From NCBI RefSeq assembly GCF_000247695.1, contig NW_004624784.1, positions 14,647,457-14,711,456 on the forward strand: 64,000 nt of DNA, given 5' to 3'. Shown here one piece after another: positions 44,766 to 55,986 of the stretch. The notes below the pieces were generated by a model, which worked only from the letters and a program-made list of their open reading frames with translations, searched no databases and had not been told where the DNA came from. Each line of letters begins with the position of its first letter. Position 1 is the first letter of the stretch. The translations under genes were made by a program, and so were the position numbers. This DNA comes from Heterocephalus glaber (Eukaryota; Chordata; Mammalia; Rodentia; Bathyergidae).

Positions 44766-46013
44766 AAATTCTTAATTATGTTATCATAAACACATTTCCC
44801 ATAATGCACATATTTTTTCTTTTAGTTATACATTTATTGGTACATTTTAGTTATACATAATGATAACATTCATCATAGGGAATTTGTACCAGTACATAGT
44901 ATATCTTGCTTCTTCTTTTTCTTCCCATTCCCCACTCCTTATGTACAAAAGCTTTGTTTCCATTTTTTCCTTGGATTTTCTCTCATTTTTTTCTTGTCCC
45001 TTCTTTCCTTTCCCTCTAATCCCTCCTGTGTTCTCATTCTCATTTGAACATTTTCTTCCCATTTCCCAACGTCTATTGCACATTTTAGTCCTTATTTCCA
45101 CTTTCAGTTGCTCACAGCAGAGAAACAATGTGGTATTTAAACATGTGTATTCAATTTATTTCACTTACAGGTATGGTTTCAAGGTGCATCCATTTAGCTA
45201 GAAATGTCTCCAGCTCATCCTTCTTTATGGCAGAGTAATACTCCATTGTTTAAAAAACATATATTCTTTATTTATTCATCATTTCATGGGCATTTGGGCA
45301 GTTTCCAAGAGTTAGCATTTGTTACTGGTAGATTTCTTGATAACAGCCATTTTTTCTGGAGTGAGATGGAATCTCAGCATTGTTTTGATTTGCATTTCAT
45401 GAATGACCAGTGATATTAAACATTTTTTCACATATTTATTTGCCATTTCTACTTCTTCATCTGAGAAGTGTCTATTCATTTCAAAAGTCCATTTTGGAAT
45501 TGGGTCTTTAAATTTGGGAGGAAGCCCGATTTTTCTGAGTTCTTTATATATTCTAGATTGTAGTCCTTTGTCTGAGGAACAGCTGTCAAAAGTTTTTTCC
45601 CCACACTGTGGGTTTTTTCTTCACTCTGTTTGTGGTTTCTCTTGCTGTGCAAAAGCTTTTTAATAAGAAGAGATCCCAGTTGTTGATTCTTGGTGATATT
45701 TCCTGGGTGATCAGGGTTTTGTTCATAAAGTCTTTGCTTACACCAGTGTCTTTGAGAGTTCTATTTATTCTATCTTCCAGCAGATTAAGTGTTTCTGTTT
45801 TAATATTTAGATCTTTGATTCATTTCGAGTTTAGTTTAGTGCATGGTGAAAGATATGGGTCTAGTTTTAATCTCTGGCAAGTGGAAAACCAGTTTTTCCA
45901 GCACCATTTATTAAAGACGCTACCTTTCTTCCAGTGAAGGTGTTTGGCTCCTTTGTCAAAGATGAGGTGGCTGAATATGTCTGGAGTTGTTTCTGCATCT
46001 TCCTATCTCTTTT

Positions 46014-46092
46014 TTTTTGGAACCGGGGATTGAACTCCAGACCTTGTGCTTTCAAGCCAGGCAGCGGAGCCACTGAGCTAAATCCCCGGCCC
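46014..46092 (-). mobile_element. ID-type SINE inside L1 ORF2
   Basis: It is flanked by TCCTATCTCTTT (46002-46013, 46093-46104). Confidence 0.85.
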
Positions 46093-46293
46093 TCCTATCT
46101 CTTTCATTGATCCTCAGGTCTGTTTTTTTTTTTTTTTTTTGCCAGTCCTATGCTGTTTTCATCACAGTAGCTTTGTAGTATAATTTCAGGTCAAGAATTG
46201 TGATGCTCCCTGTGTTGCCTTTGTTGTCCAGAATTGCCTTTGCTATTCTAGGTCTCTTCTGGTTCCAAATAAATTTTGGGATTGTTTTCTATT

Positions 46294-46379
46294 TTTTTTT
46301 TTTTTTGTACTGGAGATTGAACTCAGGACATTGGACTTGCAAGGCAGGTGTGGTACCACTGAACTACATCCCCTGCCCT
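46294..46379 (-). mobile_element. ID-type SINE inside L1 ORF2
   Basis: The antisense A and B boxes are present. The flanks repeat TGTTTTCT. Confidence 0.85.
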
Positions 46380-46418
46380 GTTTTCTCTAATTTTGTGAAA
46401 TATGCTGTTGGAATTTTT

Positions 46419-46504
46419 TTTGGGGGAGGGCTACCGGGGATCGAACTCGGGTCTTTGTGCTTACAAGGCAGGCGGTGGAACCACTGAGCTAAATCCCTGG
46501 CCCC
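46419..46504 (-). mobile_element. ID-type SINE inside L1 ORF2
   Basis: The flanks repeat TGCTGTTGGAATTTTT. Confidence 0.85.
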
Positions 46505-49149
46505 CTGCTGTTGGAATTTTTAAAAATCAAGAATGCATTAAATCTGTATAACAATTTTGGAAGTATACCCATTTTCACTATATTGGTTCTTCCTACCCGC
46601 GAACAAGGGATATCTTTCCATTTTCTGATATCCTCTTTGATCTTCTTTTTCAGAGTACTGTCATTTTCCATGTAGAGGTCTCCTACTTTCTTCATTAGAT
46701 TGATTCCTAGGTATTTCATTTTTTGGAATGCCATTATGAAAGGTGTTGTTTCTCTAATTTCTCTCATAGTGAGTTTGTTATTTGTGTACAGGAAGGCTAT
46801 TGATTTTTGAATGCTGACTTTGTATCCAGCTACAGTACTGAATTTGGTTATTAAATCTAGAAGTCTTATTGTGGAGCTTTTGGGGTCTTCTATGTAAGTA
46901 TCATGCCATCCTCAAATGATAATAATTTAACTTCATCCTTTCCTATCCTTATTCCTTTTATTTCTTTCTCTTGTGTAATTGCTTTGGCTAATATTTCCAG
47001 AACTATATTGAATAAGAGTGGTGGCAGTGGACATCCTTGTCTTGTTCCTGATTTTAGAGTGAAAGATTTCAGTTTTTGTCCATTTAGTATGATGTTTGTT
47101 GGCTGTTGGTTTCTCATAGATGGCTCTTATCAGATTGAGATAAAGACCATCTATTCTAATTTTCTGTAGGTTTTTTTTAAAATCATGAATGTGTGTTAGA
47201 CCTTGTCAAACATTTTTTCTACATCTATTGAGAGGATCATACGGTTTTTGTCCGTGGCCATGTTAATATGGTATATTACATTTATTTATTTATTTTTGGT
47301 GTGTTACATTTATAGATTTGTATATGTTGAACTATCCCTGCATCCCTGGGATGAATCTTTCTGGTCATGGTGTAGAACATTCCTGATAATTTGCTTCATT
47401 CTGTTTGCCAGTATTTATTTGAGGATTTTTGCATCTATGTTCATTAGGGAGTTTGGCCTGTAGTCCTCTTTTTTGGTTGGGTTCTTCTCTTGCTTTGGTA
47501 TCAGGGTAATGCTTCCTTCCAGGAATGAATTTAGAAGTATTGCTTCCCTTTCAGTTTCATTAAAGAGTTTGACAAGTAGGAGGATTAGATCTTCTGTAAA
47601 TGTCTTGTAGAATTCAGCAGTGAAACCATCAGGGCTTGGGTGTTTTTTTTGTTGTTGGTAGTTTTCAAATTACATCTTCAATTTCACTGACTGATATTGG
47701 TTTATTTAGAATTTTTATATCTTGTTGATTCAGTTTTGGTAATTTATATGTATCTAGGAATGTGTGCATTTCTTCTGTGTTTTCCATCTTCTTAGAATAC
47801 AGTTTCTCAAAGTAGGTATTGATGATTTTCTGGATTTCTGCAGGATCTGTTGAGAGTTCACCCTTTTTGTACCTAATCACATGGATTTGAGTCTTTTCTT
47901 TCATTTTTTTTGATAAGGTTGGCTGAGGGTTTGTCAATTTCATTTAATCTTTCAAAGAACCAACTCTTCGATTCATTGATTCTTTGTATTGTTTTCTTAG
48001 CCTCCATTGCATTAATTTCTACTCTGATCTTTATAATTTCCTCCCTCATATGATCTCTGGCCTCATTTGTTCTCTTTTTTCTAGAAGTTTGAGGTTCAAC
48101 ATTAGGTTGTTTATTTGAGCCTGCTCTGTTTCCCTGATACGGTTATTCACCACAATAAATTTCCCTCGTAGGACTATTTTCATTGTGTTCTGTGAGTTCT
48201 GGTATGTTGTATTGGCATTATTGTTTTATTGTAGAAACTGTATAATTTCTTCTTTAATTTCATCTGTGACCCATTGATTGTTTAGGAGGGTATTATTTAA
48301 TTTCCATGTGTTTATTAAGTTCTTGTGGTTTCTTTTGCTGTTGATTTCCAATTTCATTACATTATGGTCTGATAATATGCATGGGATAACTTCAGTTCCT
48401 TTGCATTTACTTAAGCACATTCTCTGAGCTACTATGTGGTCTATTTTGGAGAATGTCTTGCGTGCAGCTGAGAAGAATGTATATTCTGATGTGGATGGAA
48501 TACTCTGTAGACATCGACTAAGTCCATTTGTTCAAAAGTTTGGTTCAATTCTGAAATATCTTTATTTTCTTTTTGTCCCATTGATCTATTTGTGACAGTG
48601 AGGTATTGAGGTCTCCCATTACAATTGTATTAGTGCGTTATTTGATTTTTCATGTTTGTTAGTATTTGTTTTATATAGTTGGATGTGCTAGTATTTGATG
48701 CATATATATTTATGATTGTTATCTCTTCCTCTTGGATTGTTCCTTTTACAAGGATTTGGTGATTTTCTTTGTCTCTCTTAACCAGTTTTGGCACAAAATC
48801 CACTTTGTCTGCAAATAGAATAGCTACCCCTGCTCTTTTCCGGGTCCCTGTCACATGGAGTATTGTTTTCCATCTTTTGACTTTTAGTCTAAAAATTTTT
48901 TTTGAATTAAATGTGTTTCTTGTATGTAGCATATTGTTGGTTCTTGCTTCTTGATCCATTCTGCCAGTCTGTTTCTTTTGACTGGTGAATCGAGATCATT
49001 AACATTGATGGTTATAACTAATATGTATTTACTTATCCCTGTCATGTTATTTTCCTGTTGTTGGCTCCCTTCTTTCCTCTGCTGTTTAATTTCTTGCCTT
49101 GCCTGGTAGATTCATTCTGTTGGATTTCATGGAGTTTTAATCCTTGTTA

Positions 49150-49990
49150 TCTCTTTCTAGAATATCCTTCAGAGCACTTTGGAGTGCTGGTTTGGTGTTC
49201 ATGAATTTCTTCAGGTGTTCTTTGTCATGGAAGTATCTTATTTCTCCATCAATTTTAAAAAATAGTTTTGTGGGGTATATCAGTCTCAGTTGGAGGTTGT
49301 TTTCCTTTAAGGCTTGAAATACCTCACTCCAAGCTCTCCTTAACTTGAATGTTTATGTTGAGAAGTCTGCTGTGATTCTGATGGACTGTCCTTTATAGGT
49401 GATTTGTTTCTTTTCTCTAAGCTTTTAATATTCTGCTCTTGTGTTGAATTTCTGGAATCTTGATTATTATATGCATTGGTGAGGGTTTTTTTGATCATTG
49501 CTAATTGGAATTGTATATTCCTCTTGTATCTGTAGCTCAAATTCTTTTTTCATACTTGGGAAGTTTTCTGCCATTACTTCTGTGAACAGGTTTTTAAAAT
49601 GTTATTTTTACTATCTCCTGCTTTTTTCTTTGACTCTAGTCAACCTGTTATTAACTCTAATCAATCTGTTATTCTTCTTTGCATCATCTAGCAGCTGTTA
49701 GATTGATTTTTTTGTGGTCCCTTGCTATTTTTAAGAAATCTGTCTTTTCATGATCGCTAACCACAATCCTGTCTTCTATATCTGATATACTATCCTCACA
49801 TTAGCTCATTTTGCTGTGTATACTTTCCCGGGAATTTTTAATCTCCTGATTATCTGTTTGAATCTGTTTCATGGATTCCATTTCTTTTCTGTGGTGGGTG
49901 TTCATGGTTTCCATAATTCTCCTGAGCTCCTCTATTTTTTAAAAAAATCTGTATCCACTCTAGAGTCACTAACCCTGTCTTTCATTATGG
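49150..49990 (-). pseudogene. L1 ORF1 relic
   Basis: The minus-strand sequence matches the C-terminal part of an L1 ORF1 protein, interrupted by stops. The longest open piece is 66 codons (49340-49540). Confidence 0.6.
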
Positions 49991-50048
49991 CCATTATCTC
50001 TGTAGTTATCTGAGAAATTATTTCTGCTTTGATTGTTTCTAGAACCTT

Positions 50049-50134
50049 TTTTTTTTTTTTTGGTGCTGGGGATCAAACTTGGGTCTTTCTGCTTGCGAGG
50101 CAGGTAGCAGAACCACTGAACTAAATCCCCGGCC
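50049..50134 (-). mobile_element. ID-type SINE inside the L1 5' part
   Basis: It is flanked by TTCTAGAACCTT (50037-50048, 50135-50146). Confidence 0.85.
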
Positions 50135-50465
50135 TTCTAGAACCTTATTAATTTGCTTTGTTACTTCCACTGTTACCATTTCAGAGAGTCCAGGTGGGTG
50201 GCTTTCAAATTGTTCCACCTCATTGCCCACTCGGTTTGCCTTTGGTGAGCTGAAAGTCTTGGGGAAGGTTGCATCTTGTTTAAGTGTCTTCTCATTTTCT
50301 AGTTTGTTTTTTTTTTTAGTTTAATTCCTGGGTTGATGGTTGTAAATTGCTTATGGTGAATAGCTTTATTGCCTGTATTCAGAACTCGTAGGAAATGACT
50401 ACTTCTCAGAGATGTCTTCCAGGTGTAGCTGCTTTTGTGTTTTGAGTCTGTATCATTGTATTTTT

Positions 50466-50607
50466 TTTTTTTTTTGAGAAAGGGGTCTTGCTATACAGTT
50501 CAGGCTGGCCGTGAACTCACTATGTAGCCTAGGCTGACCTCAAACTCGCAGAAATCCTCCTGCCTCAGTGCTGGGACTACAGGTGTGTACCACCATGCCT
50601 GGCTAGG
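50466..50607 (-). mobile_element. B1 SINE with internal duplication
   Basis: Two 'cactatgtagcc'-type units lie between 'gggtcttgctatac' and 'gtgctgggactacagg'. Confidence 0.8.
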
Positions 50608-52499
50608 TTTTTAAGTCTGTTACAGGATCCTATGTCTTCAATTTATTGGGGATGACAAGTTTCTGTCTACTTGGCCCAGCATCTGGTTCTTTGGCACTGG
50701 TGTATAGTATTTTTTAAGACCTTTAGGAATCTCAGTCTTGGTATACCAGGAAGAACAACTGATTAGCAAAATTCTGTCACCATAGCTAAAATAGTACAAT
50801 CAGCAACCACAATGGCATCAAACACAGCCTAGAAAATGACAAACTGTGTTAACTATTAATTTTCCACCTTTAACCATATGAACTAGATTTGTGCTTATAT
50901 AACAAAATCTACAATGAACCAGAAAATTGTATGCAATAAATAAACCCTTACTATGGCAATTTTACCCTTAGGGGAGAAAACTTAAAAAGGGTTACAGGGA
51001 AAAAATAGAGAAATAGAAGAAATGAAAGAGATTAGAAGCAAGGCTGGAGGACAAAGAAAGATCAGGCAAACTTTGAGAAACTGGTGAAGAATACAGGAGG
51101 GGAAGAAGGAAGTAAGAAATAAAAACCAGAACAGAACAACAACAAAAAAATCTAGAAACCATGTTCACACTCATATAAAGACAAGAAAAAATAATCAATA
51201 AAAAACAAAACAAGAACAAAAATGAGATAAGAGTAAAAAGAAAAGAAAATAAGAAAAAAAAAGAAACAAAAAAGTCCAATTCAAGGTGTGTCTGCAGTCA
51301 CTGGCAAGACAACATGGGCAGACAGAGTCCAGATCTGAGTTGATTAATCCTGGCAAGCCAGCTATAGCTTTATGGCAGGGTACTGGATAATCCCAGCAAG
51401 CCTGCACCTTTAGTTTCCCTGAATTTCAGGCTGGTTTCTGGCTATGAGGCTGGAACTGGATTTATTGAGCCTGCAACAATCTGTGTGCCTCCTGCAGGCT
51501 TGAACTCTGTTCCCTGACCTCCTGCCAATTTGAACTTGGCACCCTCACTGTGACACTGGGAGCCACTAGATGGAGCCAGCGCATAACTGTTCTGAGTTCC
51601 GAGCTCAGTTGGCCCCTCTCTAAAATGGCTATCTGCCAATTGCCGTCTCCTGGGTGACATTTGAACCTGAATAATTCACCAGCCACTGCAGTCTGTGTCC
51701 ACTGCTCCATTCCACTGGTGTGTATCTCTGTGGAGGCCTCTGGAGTTGACAGTAGTCACTGTGCATCTGCATGTTCTACTTATCCTTCCTATCCTGTGAG
51801 TCTGTGCTCTGGGAGAAAGTGCCACCTGGAACCTTCCTCCTTTTTGTTGAAGTCTCTATGTTTGCTCTCCCCTGGACTTCAGTGCTTGCTTCAGATCTTT
51901 CCTAGGTCCCGGTGACCCACTTTCCTCCTTCTCCTCCTCATGATGCTATATTCCAGTTTCAGGACACCAAATCTTGGAGAGGCTCTTTCTCTGCTGCTCA
52001 CCACTCCACCATTTTTCTGGAAGTCCTCCAGCAATTCACTGTTGTGTCACCCTTGGCAAGCTACAACAGCTCTCTGGGCCTCAGATTCTTCATCTGTAAA
52101 GTGAGAATGATGGTGCTTTCTTTACCTACTTTATGGGTGGTTGTGAGGATTAATGATTATGGGCACCTTGTTTAAAACACATCTACTTGTTTCTGAGCCC
52201 AAAAGCTCTTTGTCTTTGACAGTGGCCACCCACAGTGTTGGATAAAGAAGAGTCCAGAGGGTCTGACTACACACTGGAGATTGAAGGATTTAGTTGAAGG
52301 TCTGGAGCTTACTGCAATGTTCTGTGTGAGTTTGTATCCACATTCTTTTTCTTTTAATGCCAAATTAATTGATTTTTCCTGAGTGGGTATTGTTCAGATC
52401 TTTAAAAAATTAATTTCAGGAGAGGTCCATTCATATCTGTGAAAGTTTGCAACGCAAGTAAGTTGCTGACTTACTGTTTTACACAAAAAAATTAATTTC

Positions 52500-52585
52500 A
52501 GATTGGGGATTTGACTCAGTGAGAGAGTACTTGCCTAGCATGTGCAAGGCCCTGGGTTTGATTCCCCAGCACTGCAAAACACAAG
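52500..52585 (+). mobile_element. ID-type SINE (older form)
   Basis: It reads 'gactcagtgagagagtacttgcctagcatg ... gattccccagcactgc'. Confidence 0.75.
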
Positions 52586-52609
52586 AAAACTTTACTATGA
52601 AGGTTGCTA

Positions 52610-52962
52610 GAGTTTGGATTTGGACTATGTGTTATTTGGGCCATGTGTTAAAGTCCCCCAGGCTGGGGAACTACTGAGAGGTGGTGGCATCTTTAGCAGG
52701 CCTAGTGGTCATTAAGGCATGGCCTTGAAGTGGATATTGGGACTCCAGCCCCTTCCTGCTTCTTTTGATTCCTGGCCTCCAGGAGCTGAGTAGCTTTCTC
52801 TTCCATGTGTGCTCCTGCTGTGACATCCTGCCTCACCACAGGCCCAAAAGCAACAGAGTCAAGTGGTCATGGACTAAAGGCTTCCTCTTTAAGTTTAACT
52901 GATTATCCTAGGTACTGTGTCATAGTCACATAAAGCTGACTAACATGATGGCTGTCAAAGGG
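52610..52962 (+). mobile_element. MaLR-type LTR fragment
   Basis: Its layout ('tggatttggactatg ... catggactaaaggcttc ... aaagctgactaaca') fits sense-strand MaLR LTRs. Confidence 0.5.
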
Positions 52963-53051
52963 AGATTTTCATCTCTAGCATCCTTTGTAAATATCAGCCA
53001 GTGTCCAACCATAAAGAGGCCTCCCTCCTTGTCTATTTGTTTATCTGTACC

Positions 53052-53140
53052 TTTGCATCTGTGTGTGGTGCTGCAGATTAAGCCCAGGGCTTCATGTCTG
53101 CTAGGCAAATGCTGTGCTACTGAGCTACACTCCCAACCTT
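53052..53140 (-). mobile_element. ID-type SINE (older form)
   Basis: It reads 'ggtgctgcagattaagccc ... ctactgagctacactccc'. Confidence 0.7.
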
Positions 53141-53240
53141 GACATCCTGAAAAAATAAAGTAATAATGGGCCAAAGGCTTTGACAGACATATTACCAAAG
53201 AAGATGTATAGGTGGCAAATAAGCATATGGAAAGATGCTC

Positions 53241-53400
53241 CAGCTGTGCATGGTGACTTGTGCCTGTAGTTCCAGCTACTGGGAGGCTGAGTCAGGAGAC
53301 TATCTTAAGCCCAGAAGTTTCAGGCTATCCTGCACAAGAAAGTGGGATGAAAGAGGAAGAGGAGGGCAAGAGACAGACAGATATAAAAAAGAAAGAAAGA
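53241..53400 (+). mobile_element. B1-like SINE
   Basis: 'gctgtgcatggtgacttg ... gttccagctactgggagg', ending in an A-rich (GAAA)n tail. Confidence 0.7.
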
Positions 53401-53609
53401 ATTCTCACAGGTCATGAGGGAAATGCAAATTAAAACAATAATGAGATACACTACACACCTATTAAAATGGCCAGAATCCAAAACACTGATACAATCGCTG
53501 GGGAGAATGTGGAACAACATGAAGTCTCACTTGAGAGTGTTGGGAATGCAAAGTGGCACAGCCACTATGGAAGACAGTTGGAAAACTTCTTACAAAATTC
53601 AACACTTCC

Positions 53610-53702
53610 AGGTGGAGGGTTCTCTCAGTGGTTCCGCCGCCTGCCTCTCAAGCACAAGGTCCTGAGTTCGATCCCTGGTACCAAAAAAAAAAAAAAAATT
53701 AA
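53610..53702 (+). mobile_element. ID-type SINE inside an old L1
   Basis: It is flanked by the perfect 16-bp duplication AAAATTCAACACTTCC (53594-53609, 53703-53718). Confidence 0.9.
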
Positions 53703-53805
53703 AAAATTCAACACTTCCCATACTTACAACCTAGCAGTTGTGCTCCTTGGTGGTATTTACCCAGATGAGTTGAAAATATGTCCGCACAAATGCTTATAAC
53801 AACTG

Positions 53806-54270
53806 TCTTAGTCACATTCCTCATTGCTGGGACAAAATACCAGACACCCACAACTTAAGGAAGTAGTGGTTTATTTTGGCTCATGTTTAAGTCTGTGGTC
53901 AGATGGCTCCAAGGCAGGATGGCATGGCAGAGTTTTTGGTGGAGGAAAAGCTGCTCATCTCATGGTGCTGGGGAAGAAGCCAGCACGAAGGGAGGAGCCA
54001 GGCAGGGAGACACACCCTTTCAGGCCACTCCACCAAGGACCTCCCTCTTCTGACCAGGTCCCACCACCTAACCGCACACCCATGATCCAATCACCTCCCC
54101 AAAGTTCTCCTATGATTACATGAGGCTTGGGGGGACATCCAGATATAAATCATAGGGCCAGGGATTTAGCTCAGTGGTTTTGGCGTTTGCCTTGCAAGCA
54201 CAAGGACCCGAGTTTGATCCCTGGTACCAAAAAAAAAACAACAAACCAAAAACATATAAATCATAACAGG
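53806..54270 (-). mobile_element. MaLR-type LTR inside an old L1, with an ID inserted
   Basis: 'ttgctgggacaaaatacc ... ggtttattttggctcatg' matches antisense rodent MaLR LTRs. An ID at 54155-54253 interrupts it near its end. Confidence 0.55.
54155..54253 (+). mobile_element. ID-type SINE inside an LTR
   Basis: It is flanked by ATATAAATCATA (54143-54154, 54254-54265). Confidence 0.88.
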
Positions 54271-54635
54271 AACCTTATTAATGATTGTCCAAATTTGGAA
54301 GCAACCAGGATTTCTTTCAGTAAATGAATGGCTAACTAAATCCCACAGTGGAATATTATTCAGCAGAAAAAAGAGCTACTAAGCCATGAATGGATGTGGA
54401 AGAAACTTAAATCCTTATTAAGTGAAAGAAGCTTATCTGAAAAGGCTGTGTACTGTGTGACCTAACTATATGACATCTGAAAAAGGCATAACTATGGGAG
54501 GAAACCCTCAAGGGTTGCCAGAAGTTTGAGAGGAGAGTGAGATAGAGACAGTGAGATGTCTTGTGTGACACTGTAATAGTACACGTTTGTACATGTCATC
54601 ACACATGTGTCAAAACCTACACAGTGGACAACATG

Positions 54636-54713
54636 GGTTTGGGGTGCAGCTCAGTGGTAGAGCATTTGCCTAACATGCAGGAGGCCCTGGGCTCCATCCC
54701 CAGAACTGCAAAA
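54636..54713 (+). mobile_element. ID-type SINE (older form)
   Basis: It reads 'gcagctcagtggtagagcatttgcctaac'. Confidence 0.75.
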
Positions 54714-54734
54714 TAAGAAAATTAAGTTTTTATT

Positions 54735-54883
54735 TGTTTGTTTTTTGAGACAGGGTCTTGCTATGTAGTTCAGGCTGGTCTTGAACTCAATATGTAGCTC
54801 AGGCTGGTCTCAAACTCGTGGTGATCCTCCTGCCTCACCCTCCCAAGTGCTGGGTTTACAGGGGTGTGCCACCATGCCTGGCA
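54735..54883 (-). mobile_element. B1 SINE with internal duplication
   Basis: The unit 'tatgtagttcaggctggtc' is followed by 'tatgtagctcaggctggtc'. Confidence 0.85.
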
Positions 54884-55004
54884 AAATAAATAAATTAAAT
54901 TAAAAAGTACAATATAAAGGAACTGTAATGTAAACTATGGACTTTAGTTAATGATAATATATCAATATTGACATCATCACATTAAAAAAAATAAAATAAA
55001 CTTT

Positions 55005-55132
55005 TGTTTTTTCTTGAGATGTGGACCTTGCTATGTTCCCCAGGCTGGTCTCAAACTCCTTGGTTCAAAGTATCCTCCTGCCTCAGCCTTTTGAGTAGTT
55101 CCAGCTACTGGGCACCACTGTACCCAGCTTAT
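55005..55132 (-). mobile_element. B1-like SINE
   Basis: 'cttgctatgttccccaggc ... gttccagctactgggcac'. Confidence 0.7.
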
Positions 55133-55159
55133 TACACTTTTGAAAAAAAATAATTTGTT

Positions 55160-55310
55160 TTTCTCCCATGATGCAGTGGTATTGAATCCAAGACCTTCAC
55201 CTCGAGTTAGATTCTCTGCCATTTTTATTTTTTATTTTAGGACAGGGTCTCGCAAAGTCACTAAGTTGCGGAAGCTGTACTCAAACTTGGCAATCCTCTT
55301 GCCTATGAGC
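55160..55310 (-). mobile_element. B1-dID dimeric SINE, diverged
   Basis: An ID-like part ('gtggtattgaatccaag') precedes a B1 part ('ggacagggtctcgcaaag'). Confidence 0.55.
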
Positions 55311-55440
55311 AAAGTGTGGAATGGCAATTTGGGAGTCTTGTATCACTCTGCTTCACCATGAGAACTGCTTGGGAGGTGGTATCTTAAATGGTTTCCGTAA
55401 CCCCAAGCCCTGCAGGAGCGCAATAAATGAGAGTATAAAT

Positions 55441-55523
55441 TTTTTTTTTTGTACTGGGGATCGAACTCGGGACCTTGCGCTTGCGAGGCAGGCGGCAGAA
55501 CCACTGAGCTAAATCCCCGGCCC
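55441..55523 (-). mobile_element. ID-type SINE just upstream of the RNF26 promoter
   Basis: A near-consensus young copy, with GGGATCGAACTCGGGACC and GAGCTAAATCCCCGGCC, about 170 bases before the first CCAAT box. Confidence 0.88.
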
Positions 55524-55689
55524 AATGATAGGATAAATGAATAAGAAGAGGAAGAGGCAGAAGGTCTGAGTAGGATGTGAAGACGACACCCTCTTAAGGC
55601 CCAGCCTAGAGGCGTTGGCCTTCAACCTGAACCCAACAAACTCATTTTCCACCGCCAGAAAAATAGAACAGCCTCCAAATGTAGCGGCC

Positions 55690-55950
55690 TCCCAGATTGG
55701 CTCTCTTTTGGGGGCGGAACCAGGAGGGAGTATCCGATCCTGTCCGTCAACAGACCAATCACCGCTTCAAAGGGGCGGAGATTTCAATAAATCCTCACCT
55801 TTGTAAGTACATCTGTTAGGGCGCCGTTCAAACGGACCAATGAGAGCTCGACGTTCCTGTATTTAGTTCTCACCGATTGGCCGGAGGTCGTCGTTCCTCT
55901 CCGCCTTGTCCCGCCTCTTGCTCCACCTCTTCGCACACAAGATGGCGGCG
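55690..55950 (+). promoter_or_regulatory. RNF26: RNF26 promoter with four CCAAT boxes and a YY1-type start
   Basis: NF-Y type CCAAT boxes lie at 55696-55700 (inverted), 55755-55759, 55837-55841 and 55876-55880 (inverted). GC boxes lie near 55711 and 55772, and a YY1 element AAGATGGCGGC at 55939-55949. YY1 elements of this form usually sit just downstream of the start site, so transcription probably begins near 55915-55940. No TATA box is evident. Confidence 0.7.
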
Positions 55951-55986
55951 CCCAGAGGAGAGGAGGTCGCGTTTGGGGTTTGCTGA
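55942..55986 (+). other. Small upstream ORF in the RNF26 leader
   Basis: The ATG inside the YY1 element opens a 14-codon frame (MAAPRGEEVAFGVC) closed by TGA, 555 bases before the RNF26 start. It would be transcribed if the start site is as inferred. Translation is unproven. Confidence 0.35.

Larger units (their letters stand above)
45100..49010 (-). pseudogene. L1 ORF2 relic (endonuclease and reverse transcriptase)
   Basis: Recognisable blocks are an endonuclease segment at 48959-48630 (AGVAILFADK, ITIINIYASN), a linker at 47943-47665, the RT core at 47117-46890 ([17 protein letters not shown]) and a C-terminal block at 46767-46489 (KDIPCSRVGRTNIVKM). The RT catalytic motif, normally F/YADD, reads FEDG, so the second catalytic Asp is lost. 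Several frameshifts separate the blocks. Confidence 0.85.
44820..52020 (-). mobile_element. Near full-length LINE-1 on the minus strand, inactivated
   Basis: Read on the minus strand, the order is a 5' region (about 52020-50000), an ORF1 relic (about 49990-49150), ORF2 endonuclease and reverse transcriptase relics (about 49000-45100), and a 3' UTR-like end near 44820. The 3' end resembles the fragment at 990-1340. It is broken by many stops and by inserted ID SINEs (46014, 46294, 46419, 50049) and a B1 (50466). The 5' limit is approximate. Confidence 0.8.
53400..54990 (+). mobile_element. Old L1 3' fragment split by younger insertions
   Basis: L1 3' sequence (GGGAAATGCAAATTAAAAC ... GAATATTATTCAGCAG) is interrupted by an ID at 53610, a MaLR LTR at 53806 that itself contains an ID, an ID at 54636 and a B1 at 54735. 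Confidence 0.65.

Noticed and set aside
425..55523. tRNA genes suggested by many A-box/B-box sequences
   Set aside because: They are dispersed, have A-rich tails and target-site duplications, lack a proper acceptor stem, and share non-tRNA central sequence. They are ID-type SINEs.
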